Source: Pseudomonadota bacterium
GTDB lineage: Bacteria > Pseudomonadota > Alphaproteobacteria > Rickettsiales > UBA3002
Assembly: GCA_963205305.1 (NCBI GenBank)
Contig: CAUJIC010000020.1
Span: 1-45,857 of the forward strand
DNA: 45,857 nt
Direction: 5' to 3'
The notes below the pieces were generated by a model, which saw nothing but the letters and a program-made list of their open reading frames with translations, made no database searches and had not been told where the DNA came from. Position 1 is the stretch's first letter. Each line of letters begins with the position of its first letter. The position numbers and the translations under genes are program-made. Below, piece by piece: positions 1-6,885 of the stretch.

Positions 1-153
1 CAAAGCGCGTTAGCAGATTTACAAACAGGAACGCCAATTCAACAAGATGCGCTGGCGCTATCGAGCGAGGTATATGCTCATGTTACAGAACGCTTAGAGG
101 CTGATATTCTGCAAGGGACTGACCGCCACAGGCAGCCGGAACGGATGCAGTGA
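1..153 (+). CDS. Unknown protein, C-terminal fragment (5' end outside window)
   Basis: An open frame runs from the first base to a TGA at 151-153 and gives about 50 residues. They are rich in Ala, Leu, Gln and Asp and have no motif I recognise. The TGA overlaps the ATG of the next gene (TGATG), the arrangement of translationally coupled genes, so this is probably the end of a real gene in the same operon as the two unknown genes that follow. The start, length and function cannot be judged from here. Confidence 0.55.
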   Translation, partial: QSALADLQTGTPIQQDALALSSEVYAHVTERLEADILQGTDRHRQPERMQ

Positions 154-611
154 TGGCAGATTCGAGTGAATACACCGATCCTAATGTGCCTCTCACCGAC
201 GACCAGCGCCGCCGTATACGCGATATTGCGCGTGATATTCCCGCTTATGTTTCGCACTTTATTGAAGCAAGGATGCGTGACTCTAATGAACTTACAGGTT
301 CTGTGCTGTCGCCCGAACAACGCGAGGAACAGCAAGCCTATGCAGCGCGCCTTACCGAAACATTTACACCGCTTTTGAAGGGGGCGTTTGAGCAGATTCC
401 GTATACGACGGAAATGTTAACCGCACGTTTGGAAGAAAGCATGCGCCAATTGGCGGCGAAAGCATTTTCAGACAAAGTTACCCATGAGGATTCATCGTTT
501 TTTTCGATGGTTTCGACGCGCTACAGCCAATTATGCGTAGCGATGGAAAAAGAGATTTTGTTCGCACCCGAAAATTTGCCAACGCCACCATCGCGCGGAC
601 GGGACCATTAG
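153..611 (+). CDS. Hypothetical protein (152 aa)
   Basis: I do not recognise a family. The ATG at 153 overlaps the stop of the upstream gene; a GTG at 150 is in frame and would add one residue. The product looks soluble, mainly helical and acidic, with no signal peptide, membrane segment or cysteine motif. The next gene starts 4 bases after its stop, so the two are almost certainly co-transcribed and may work together. Confidence 0.7.
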   Translation: MADSSEYTDPNVPLTDDQRRRIRDIARDIPAYVSHFIEARMRDSNELTGSVLSPEQREEQQAYAARLTETFTPLLKGAFEQIPYTTEMLTARLEESMRQLAAKAFSDKVTHEDSSFFSMVSTRYSQLCVAMEKEILFAPENLPTPPSRGRDH

Positions 612-615
612 CACC

Positions 616-1029
616 ATGGAACATCAACCGCTCAGTAGTCGTTCCGTTGCATGGCTAGAACGTTTCGGTACGCCCAATGCCGATTTTGTGCGTGTGGTAT
701 TAGGTGGGCGTCAATTTGCCGCCCATGACGACGAAATGACGCCGTTGAAGGAGCATGCAGGGCAGCTTGCCCAAGCGTATAACGAAGTGATTAACGTGAT
801 TATGAACCATGAGGCCGAGCCCGAGGGCGAGCACCGCAGCTATCGCCAGCTGGCCCAACAACTGAGGCGTGGCAAGGAGATGGTGCGCGCCCGATTGATC
901 ACCGAGGCGCAATCATGGGAGGCGCCGATAACACTCAGCGACGCACAGCAAAGCGCATTGATGCATGTGTACGACGCATGGTGCACGCGCGTTGGCCATA
1001 ATATTGGTGCGGGTGGCCGGCAGCGCTAG
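616..1029 (+). CDS. Hypothetical protein (137 aa)
   Basis: This small, soluble, probably helical protein has no family I recognise. It has many Arg and Gln residues in the middle (around residues 75-95) and ends in a Gly/Arg-rich tail. It follows the previous unknown gene by 4 bases and is probably the last gene of that operon. Its final bases overlap the 3' end of the convergent tadA gene by 4 bp, and there is no terminator between them. Confidence 0.65.
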   Translation: MEHQPLSSRSVAWLERFGTPNADFVRVVLGGRQFAAHDDEMTPLKEHAGQLAQAYNEVINVIMNHEAEPEGEHRSYRQLAQQLRRGKEMVRARLITEAQSWEAPITLSDAQQSALMHVYDAWCTRVGHNIGAGGRQR

Positions 1030-1475
1030 GTGCGCTTTTCTTTAAAAAATGCCCTGAGTAACGCGCCACATTCGGCTTCCATGACCCCGCCGATAATTTC
1101 GGGCGTGTGGTGGCAGGTTGCTTGCGCAAAGACGCGGGCGCCATGCTCGACCCCACCGCCTTTAGGATCGTAAGCGCCATAAATGATTTTACCGATTTTG
1201 GCATGCGCCGCCGCTTGCGCGCACATGGCGCAGGGTTCGAGCGTGACATACAGCGTATATTCCTCGAGATATTTGCGGCCCAGCTTGCGGCAGGCCATTT
1301 GGATGGCGAGCAACTCGGCATGCGCCGTGGCATCGCGCCGCTGCTCGACCTCGTTATGAAAACTCGCGATCACCTCGCCATTCGCAGCCACAATACTGGC
1401 GGCAATGGGCACTTCGCCCGCCTCGGCAGCGACGCGAGCAATGGTAAGCAGGGATTGTATGGGTTGAGTGGACAT
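1026..1475 (-). CDS. tadA: tRNA-specific adenosine deaminase
   Basis: TadA deaminates A34 to inosine in the anticodon of tRNA-Arg(ACG), which lets that tRNA read CGU, CGC and CGA. The 149-residue product has both zinc/catalytic signatures of the family: the HAE motif in TAHAELLAIQ around residue 52, with the proton-shuttling Glu, and PCAMC around residue 81, with the two zinc cysteines. The length matches the family. The nucleotide deaminase superfamily is broad, but PCAMC with the following AAAHAKIGKIIYGA block is typical of TadA. The gene ends convergently with the unknown gene at 616. Confidence 0.93.
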   Translation of the reverse strand: MSTQPIQSLLTIARVAAEAGEVPIAASIVAANGEVIASFHNEVEQRRDATAHAELLAIQMACRKLGRKYLEEYTLYVTLEPCAMCAQAAAHAKIGKIIYGAYDPKGGGVEHGARVFAQATCHHTPEIIGGVMEAECGALLRAFFKEKRT

Positions 1476-1488
1476 TGAGTTTACTCAC

Positions 1489-1606
1489 GGTTGCTGAAAA
1501 TGGCGGCCTGCGTTGTCGTGTCAGCTGCTCAGTCGGTTACGTAGCGCCGCTACGCGCCCTCCTAAGCGCTCCGCCACTCCTAGCATCCCATCCATTTTGA
1601 GCAACC
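1489..1606. repeat. Intergenic element bounded by 15-bp inverted repeats
   Basis: GGTTGCTGAAAATGG at 1489-1503 is matched by CCATTTTGAGCAACC at 1592-1606, which is the reverse complement with one mismatch. Inside is a second short palindrome, GTAGCGCCGCTAC, near 1541-1553. The 118-bp unit fills most of the gap between the start of tadA and the next gene. Read on the minus strand, the right arm and interior stay open for about 28 codons. The architecture resembles a palindromic intergenic repeat or a miniature mobile element. There is no second copy in the window, so membership of a family is inferred only. Confidence 0.5.
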
Positions 1607-1638
1607 TCTAGTGTGAGGTAGGGTGAGAAAAGTGTTGA

Positions 1639-1854
1639 TTACGCGTCGGTTTTGTTCTCGCGCACCATGGCGAGTATCAGTGCCTCGCACTCGGCCTTGC
1701 TGATGGGGGTCGCGTGAAAGAGAATATCCATTTTAGGGCCGGGCACAAAGCCTACGCCTGCGTGGTAGATCTCGGCTTCGCCTTCATCGCCCTTGAGCGC
1801 CTCGATGCGGCAGGGTGAGCCATCGTAATTGAAATAACTGTAGGTATTACTCAC
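1639..1854 (-). CDS. Small hypothetical protein (71 aa)
   Basis: This small acidic protein has no family I recognise. Its start overlaps the end of the upstream 426-residue gene by 8 bp, so it is probably translated with that gene as a pair. It has no signal peptide or membrane segment. The layout of a larger protein followed by a short, acidic, overlapping partner is also seen in toxin/antidote pairs, but no motif supports that reading. Confidence 0.6.
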   Translation of the reverse strand: MSNTYSYFNYDGSPCRIEALKGDEGEAEIYHAGVGFVPGPKMDILFHATPISKAECEALILAMVRENKTDA

Positions 1855-3127
1855 GGCCTTTTCCTTTCTTTTTTAGCGCGGACAGATCAAGCGTATGGTT
1901 GACTGCCGCAATGGCACCATCGGGGATGCGATGCTCTGGCGCCAGATTTTCGTTGGCTTCGAGCGCTTCTTTGACCCACAAATTACGAAACGGTTCTTTG
2001 GCGGAATTCATATAACAAGCATGGGTTAGCTGGTTGCAGCGCTGTAGCTGCATCATGGCGGCGGCGACCTCTTTACGCGATGATTCGTGGTGGATGATAG
2101 GCAGTGGAAACAAGCCAATGGCGTCGCCATGCGCGCGCATGTAGTTGCGGTAGGATTTGATATCGCTCATGGTTTTGAAAATGGGCGAGTAATAATTGCC
2201 AGCCTGACTATTGGGGAGATCGCCCTCGGTCGATTCATCGAAGGTTTGCGTGCTACGCTCTATGCGAACAAGGATTTTATTCGCGCTATGCATATCGTCG
2301 ATGGACATGGGTTGGTTCGAACCCAATTTATTCATGAAGCAGGCAATTTCGGCGTAATCGTCAATGGCTTTGGCGCTGTTTTTGATTTTGGCAGAAAGAA
2401 TGGCGGCTTCCTGCTTGGCGGCACCCATTGATTCTGGAGTGCCCGTTTTAGACTTTTCGATGAGGGCAGTGCGAGCGACATCCATATCGCCATATTGGCT
2501 CAGCGCGCCCATGGCATCGTTATAGGCGCGGGTGATTTTAAAGAAATGGTGCGTAATGCGCGCCGCCATACGCGATTGTTCGCGTGGCAAAAATTGAATC
2601 TCGGCGCCAAGCCCGCTGACGTTATTCTTCAGTACTTTTCGTAGAAGCGCCGAACCGCTGATCGACCAGTCTTCAATTTCTTGTTTGAGGCCCTTAGCGG
2701 CTGGGCTTTTTTTGCTAAGTTCGCGATGGATAGTTTCGGCTACGGAATCGAGCAGCGCGACGTCGCTCGATACCACGGTCATGCGAACAATATCGCTGAG
2801 CGGTTTATTCCCCTTGCCCATAATATTGCGTTTGCGCGCAATGCTCTCTTCGCTTTTGGGGCCCGCGGTTTTAAGGCTTAAATCGAAGCCATTTTCTTTG
2901 GCCAACAAGTTAAATACGCGTACGCGCTCGAATTCCTTACGTATGGAAAGGAGTGTTTGCATCACTTCAGCTTTGGTGGCGCCTAGCTCGCGGCCATCTT
3001 TCAGCACGCCTGTGACCACCCATTGGTTGCGCGCGCAATCCTCATAAAGCTTATCGACGGCCGCTCTGATAGCAGTATTGACCAGCGTTTGCTGAGCAGC
3101 GTCGAGGATGGATGCGGTAGAAGCCAT
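1847..3127 (-). CDS. Hypothetical protein with possible RelA/SpoT-like nucleotidyltransferase fold (426 aa)
   Basis: The protein is soluble and mostly helical, with no signal peptide. Around residues 110-200 there are two blocks spaced like those of RelA/SpoT-type synthetase domains: LSDIVRMTVV, comparable to the D-x-x-G-x-R strand, and AEIQFLP followed by an ITHHFFKITRAY helix, comparable to the E-x-Q strand and following His/Tyr helix. The usual Gly is missing and I cannot identify a full active site, so this may be a degenerate or unrelated fold. It is followed by the overlapping 71-aa gene. The C-terminus is Lys-rich (KKKGKG). Existence as a gene is well supported; function is open. Confidence 0.7.
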   Translation of the reverse strand: MASTASILDAAQQTLVNTAIRAAVDKLYEDCARNQWVVTGVLKDGRELGATKAEVMQTLLSIRKEFERVRVFNLLAKENGFDLSLKTAGPKSEESIARKRNIMGKGNKPLSDIVRMTVVSSDVALLDSVAETIHRELSKKSPAAKGLKQEIEDWSISGSALLRKVLKNNVSGLGAEIQFLPREQSRMAARITHHFFKITRAYNDAMGALSQYGDMDVARTALIEKSKTGTPESMGAAKQEAAILSAKIKNSAKAIDDYAEIACFMNKLGSNQPMSIDDMHSANKILVRIERSTQTFDESTEGDLPNSQAGNYYSPIFKTMSDIKSYRNYMRAHGDAIGLFPLPIIHHESSRKEVAAAMMQLQRCNQLTHACYMNSAKEPFRNLWVKEALEANENLAPEHRIPDGAIAAVNHTLDLSALKKKGKGRE

Positions 3128-3209
3128 GATAAATTTAGTGCTCTGTTGAAGGACGATTCACCATCCTAACCGAAACAGTTTAATACTCGGTTAATGGAAA
3201 ACGAACCGC

Positions 3210-3731
3210 CTAGCGCTTGCGAAACGCCTCTAAACTAATGACTTTTTCGTCATTTGCGGCTTCGGACTCTTCCGTCGGCGCATCTTCATCGAATGCCGCC
3301 ATGGGGGGCTTTTCCTTGCCTGTGCGACCCGTGGCGGGGCAGGAAACAGGCTCTTCGGTCTCACTGGTATTCGCTGGCGCTTTGCCGTGGAACTGCAGGC
3401 CGAACTTGATGGAAGGGTCAGCAAATGCCGTTAGGGCGTCGAACGGTACCACCAATTTTTCGGGGATGTTGTTGAAGGAAAGCATGAGTGAAAATTGTTT
3501 GTCAGTAATTTTCAAATCCCAGAATTGGTGTTGAACAACAATCGTAATTTCCTCTGGGTAACGCGCTTTAAGCTGCGGTGAAATGCTCACCCCTGGGAAG
3601 TTGGTTTGAAATGAAATGAAGAAATGATGCTCGCCTGGTAAGCCGAATTTATCGACATGGATAAGCGCCTCACGCACCACGTTGCGCATGGCGGAGTCGA
3701 TCAGGCCTGGATAGTCGATCGTATCAGTCAT
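3210..3731 (-). CDS. sspB: SspB-type adaptor of the ClpXP protease
   Basis: SspB tethers proteins carrying the tmRNA tag to ClpX and speeds their degradation. The first ~120 residues match the alpha-type SspB fold, for example the IDYPGLID start, ALIHVDKFGLPGEHHFFISF and LKARYPEEITIVVQHQFWDL. A Glu/Pro-rich linker follows, and then a short conserved tail, VISLEAFRKR, that would be the ClpX-binding end. I chose the ATG at 3731 (MTDTIDYP); another ATG nine bases upstream is possible. The ssrA gene that makes the tag lies directly upstream on the same strand, with fewer than 100 bp between them. Confidence 0.9.
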   Translation of the reverse strand: MTDTIDYPGLIDSAMRNVVREALIHVDKFGLPGEHHFFISFQTNFPGVSISPQLKARYPEEITIVVQHQFWDLKITDKQFSLMLSFNNIPEKLVVPFDALTAFADPSIKFGLQFHGKAPANTSETEEPVSCPATGRTGKEKPPMAAFDEDAPTEESEAANDEKVISLEAFRKR

Positions 3732-3805
3732 AACTTCCATCCGTTTGGTGGTGCTGTGAGACTCATTCCTAGCCGTTTTTTTGCTAGAAAGCCAATGAAA
3801 TCGTA

Positions 3806-4226
3806 AGGTGAGGGGATTCTGTTGCCCGGCTCCCCTCGGGCCGCGTTTACGAGCTAGAGCTCGTCAAGCCACACTAAGCGGCGAGACGGGCTGCTACGAC
3901 AGTGTTGTCGTTAGCTGCAACGAGTGCTACGTTGTCGTTTGCACTTAGAAAATTGACCCGATATATGGGAGATCACCCCAGGCAAAAGCAGCGCCTTTAT
4001 TGCAGTTGTCGATGCTAATTCGGCCCCAGACTCTGATGCTTTGTTTCCAGAATTTTCTGCTGAAAACTCTATGAAACGCCACTTCGTGGGCTCATGGCTG
4101 GCTCGGTCTGCTGACCTCGCTGGCTTTTATAGAGACCATTAATCTTGGTGGAGCCGCCGGGCTCTGCCCCCGGGTCCAATCCGACTATTCCGCGATACGT
4201 TTATCACCATAGTTACTTGCGTAACC
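3806..4226 (-). ncRNA. ssrA: Two-piece (circularly permuted) tmRNA, alphaproteobacterial type
   Basis: tmRNA rescues stalled ribosomes and adds a degradation tag. On the minus strand the acceptor piece comes first and ends in CCA at 4148-4146. Its T-arm has a 5-bp stem (CCGGG/CCCGG) and the loop GGCAGAG. After a ~118-nt intervening segment the coding piece starts at 4027 with GGGGCCG, which pairs with CGGCUCC at 4156-4150 to form a 7-bp acceptor stem containing the G3-U70 pair that AlaRS recognises; the discriminator is A. The tag frame follows at 3942-3874. Downstream are a hairpin (ACGAGC/GCTCGT) and complementary GAGGGGA/TCCCCTC segments, probably a pseudoknot. The 5' leader contains GTTAC-GCAA-GTAAC. 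The outer ends are estimates from the promoter and from the last paired segment. Confidence 0.93.
3874..3942 (-). other. tmRNA tag reading frame, internally duplicated
   Basis: The resume codon GCA at 3942-3940 follows the typical TAAGT context. The frame encodes ANDNVALVA, then ANDNTVVAARLAA, then TAG at 3876-3874: 22 residues plus the alanine carried by the tmRNA. The ANDN unit, the SspB-binding part in known tags, occurs twice with identical bases (AACGACAAC), and GTAGCA follows in both copies. The C-terminal LAA expected for ClpX is present. The alphaproteobacterial tags I know of are shorter and have one ANDN unit. Confidence 0.88.
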
Positions 4227-4231
4227 CCTCA

Positions 4232-4260
4232 AATATAGCGCATCCGCACAGCAAACGCAA
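4232..4260 (-). promoter_or_regulatory. Sigma-70-type promoter of ssrA
   Basis: On the minus strand TTGCGT (4260-4255) and TATATT (4237-4232) are separated by exactly 17 bases. Transcription would start near 4226, about 50 bases before the recognisable acceptor piece. The fit to the housekeeping consensus is good. Confidence 0.7.
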
Positions 4261-4268
4261 GGGCGGCT

Positions 4269-4329
4269 ATGTCACCAAACTGTCATAAAAAAAGCGCGCA
4301 TCGTCATCAAACTGTCATGAAACTCTGTT
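4269..4329 (+). promoter_or_regulatory. Candidate tandem Pho boxes (PhoB-type direct repeats)
   Basis: Heptamers resembling CTGTCAT recur with the 11-bp step typical of Pho boxes. ATGTCAC at 4269 is followed by CTGTCAT at 4280. TCGTCAT at 4301 is followed by CTGTCAT at 4312 and the weaker CTCTGTT at 4323. The spacers CAAA, CAAA and GAAA are A-rich as in known boxes. The two groups lie 32 bp apart, about three helical turns. They sit just upstream of the ATG at 4353. I could not fix the -10 element. Confidence 0.5.
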
Positions 4330-4352
4330 ACCTTGATACTAAGGAGAAACCT

Positions 4353-6800
4353 ATGACCGACGCAACGAACACAGCCGCACCCGCCATTGCCCCCGAGGCA
4401 ACGCCACGAGCTGCAGCCACGAAACCAGCATCGACCACGACCATTGCGCTCGATGGCAAGGAAATCGAATTACGCGGAATTTCGGTCGAGCAAGGCCAGC
4501 AGATCTATGCCGCACTGCCTGCGGAATATAAACAGCGCGCCGATGCCTACGCTGCGATTGCCAAGAATTACGAACGTGCGCTGAAAATCGAGATGCCTGA
4601 GGGCATGAGCTTTAGTCAGGGTTGGAAAGAATACAGCGACGCTGTCAAGAAAGGCGTGGATTTTGCACATGAGGGCGTAGCGCCTCACCTCAAGAAATTG
4701 GATGCGTGGGTCAAGGAACATGACATTCCTGTTTTTTCCAGCATGCGCCGTGCCGATGGTGTACTTGAAGCCACGGGCGACGCACTGAACGCGGCGCGCG
4801 GCGGTGCTTCGGATGCATGGAATATGCTCGACAATGTCGGCAAATTTTTGGGCGTGGTAGGCAATGAAGCAAAAGGTGCTACAAAAAATGCGCTGGGCCT
4901 TGGTATTAGCGACGCGCAGGCCAAAGCATTCGGTACGGTGTTTGCGGCAGCAGAATTTCACGAGAGCGCTGTGCGCCAAGGTTTGCCACTGATCAGCAAT
5001 CCATTCGGTAAGCATGGCGATTCGCTGGTATTTAATTACAAAGGCGAAGCGCTCGGTGCCGCGGGTGAGCATGTGACCACTAGTGTGCCAATCCTGAGCA
5101 CGGTATGGACATTGATTGTGGCAGCCGCAAAATTCGTCAAGAGCTTCTTCAGCGATGATGATGCTAAAGATATCACGCTGGGCCAGCGTTGGGAAAAATC
5201 CCTCGCTGCCGCGCGCGCCGAACATGATGCAAAACACCCCGAACTTAGCTACGAAGAACGCCTCGTCGCACGCATCAAAGCGGGTGAAACCGAGCGCGCT
5301 GCCGATAAAGTAACCAAAGCGGAAACCGTTGCCGATATTAAAACTGCTGGGCTGGTGGCCGCTAGCACCGGTAAAACGCCGTATGTAGCGAAAGACGGCA
5401 CAACGAATTTGGTGGCTACGAATGCTGCGGGCACGCCTACGGGCGCCCCATTGGTCGATGCTGATGGCAAACCTGTTGGTCGTATCGATCGCGTTGCCAA
5501 TGCGGCGGGCGATGTTGCACCCAACACAGCCAATGCTGTGAAACAAGGCAATGTTGCCGCCATTGGCGCCGCTGGCGTTGGCGTGGTGGCAGCGGGCGCC
5601 GCAATGTATCAAACAGGGCGCGGTGCTGCAGAAGGCGTGGTGAGCACCGTGGTTGGTCGCGATGCAAAAATTGCTACTGAAGCAGCAAACAAAGCGGCAG
5701 CACTTGAAGCGCAAGCGCAGCGTATTGTTGATGGTAAGCCAGGGTTTTTCGAGCGTTGGTCGAACCCTGAAACGATAAAAAACAAGGCTACGGCCATTCG
5801 TGAAGCGGCAGCGCCCAATGCGCAGGCAGCAAGGAATATCGCCCAGAACGTGGATGCTATGGCAAGCAGCACCAGCCGCACGGCGCGTGTAGTGGGCGGT
5901 TTTATCGAAAGTTCGAATGAAGCCGCAACCAACCTATTGCGTAAACTTGGCCGCGGTATTGGCAGCTTGGGTGGGCGCATGGTGAATATGGCCGATGATT
6001 TTGGTACGGGCGCAAGCAAGGCCATCCATGCACTTGTGAATGGTGCCGATGAAGCCGCAAAAACTGCTGGCGCTATGCAAGGTATGGGTAAAGTTGCCGG
6101 CACGGTTGGCGTAGCGGGTATTGCGCTCGCTCCTCTATCGACTGCTGCGATGGCGGCTCAAGATATTGGTGAAGGCAAAACTGGCTCCGCGTTACTTCAC
6201 AGCACAGAAACCGCTGGGTTGGCAACGATGATGCTTAAGGGCGGTGTAAAGATGGGCCTGAAACGCGTGCCTTATGTGGCACCGATTGTATCGACCGTTG
6301 AAGGCGTGAATGCGGGCGCCCATGGCGATAAAGGTGGCATGGTAAAAGCAGGCACCGAACTGGGTACGATTGGTGCAGGTGCAGCGATTGGTGCAGGTAT
6401 TGGCGTATGGTTCGGGGGCATTGGTGCGGCACCTGGTGCGGCCATCGGCGCTACCATCGGCGGCATTGCAAGCTTCTTCACGGGTTCGAAAGCCGAGAAA
6501 ATGTATAACGAATCGCACCCCAAAGCGCCAACCCAAACCCCTGCAGGTAGCCTCGGTACGGCGGATGCGGGCATCAGCGCTGCGGCAATCGCTGCAACTG
6601 AAAAAGCCGAGCAAGCACGCCTTGCTGCGGTAGTTGCGGCAGCGGGCACGGATGTGGAGCGCGCCCGTATGGCGGCCAACCGCACGCCATTCGCAAGAAC
6701 GCAGGTGCAGTTGGGCAGTACGGTGACTGGTATGCCAACCCCAACGGCTAACCTTCCGCAGGGTAATCTGGCGCAGGCATCGTTGCCACCCATGGCCTAG
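4353..6800 (+). CDS. Large Ala/Gly-rich hypothetical protein with glycine-zipper segment (815 aa)
   Basis: I recognise no family. The ATG at 4353 is preceded by AAGGAG with ideal spacing; an in-frame ATG at 4269 lies inside the candidate regulatory repeats and is less likely. There is no clear signal peptide. Helical, Lys/Glu/Ala-rich stretches alternate with hydrophobic small-residue segments, e.g. AAIGAAGVGVVAAGAAMY near residue 430. Near residues 695-745 there are glycine-zipper repeats (GAGAAIGAGIGVWFGGIG), which in other proteins insert into membranes or oligomerise. A Pro/Thr-rich tail follows. A secreted, surface or membrane-active role is possible but is inference. Expression may respond to phosphate if the upstream repeats are real Pho boxes. 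Confidence 0.8.
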   Translation: MTDATNTAAPAIAPEATPRAAATKPASTTTIALDGKEIELRGISVEQGQQIYAALPAEYKQRADAYAAIAKNYERALKIEMPEGMSFSQGWKEYSDAVKKGVDFAHEGVAPHLKKLDAWVKEHDIPVFSSMRRADGVLEATGDALNAARGGASDAWNMLDNVGKFLGVVGNEAKGATKNALGLGISDAQAKAFGTVFAAAEFHESAVRQGLPLISNPFGKHGDSLVFNYKGEALGAAGEHVTTSVPILSTVWTLIVAAAKFVKSFFSDDDAKDITLGQRWEKSLAAARAEHDAKHPELSYEERLVARIKAGETERAADKVTKAETVADIKTAGLVAASTGKTPYVAKDGTTNLVATNAAGTPTGAPLVDADGKPVGRIDRVANAAGDVAPNTANAVKQGNVAAIGAAGVGVVAAGAAMYQTGRGAAEGVVSTVVGRDAKIATEAANKAAALEAQAQRIVDGKPGFFERWSNPETIKNKATAIREAAAPNAQAARNIAQNVDAMASSTSRTARVVGGFIESSNEAATNLLRKLGRGIGSLGGRMVNMADDFGTGASKAIHALVNGADEAAKTAGAMQGMGKVAGTVGVAGIALAPLSTAAMAAQDIGEGKTGSALLHSTETAGLATMMLKGGVKMGLKRVPYVAPIVSTVEGVNAGAHGDKGGMVKAGTELGTIGAGAAIGAGIGVWFGGIGAAPGAAIGATIGGIASFFTGSKAEKMYNESHPKAPTQTPAGSLGTADAGISAAAIAATEKAEQARLAAVVAAAGTDVERARMAANRTPFARTQVQLGSTVTGMPTPTANLPQGNLAQASLPPMA

Positions 6801-6885
6801 CCTTAACGGCTGTTAGCAATCGTTAATACTTGCTTGCGCGTGGGCGTGGCTTCGCTAGCATACAACTCATAAAAATGAGGTGTGT

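Noticed and set aside
3780..3805. Stem CTAGC/GCTAG near 3783-3808 as the ssrA terminator
   Set aside because: On the minus strand no T-run follows the stem, so it does not fit a Rho-independent terminator.
4269..4352. In-frame ATG at 4269 as the start of the 815-aa protein
   Set aside because: It lies within the direct-repeat region and has no ribosome site, while the ATG at 4353 has AAGGAG at ideal spacing.
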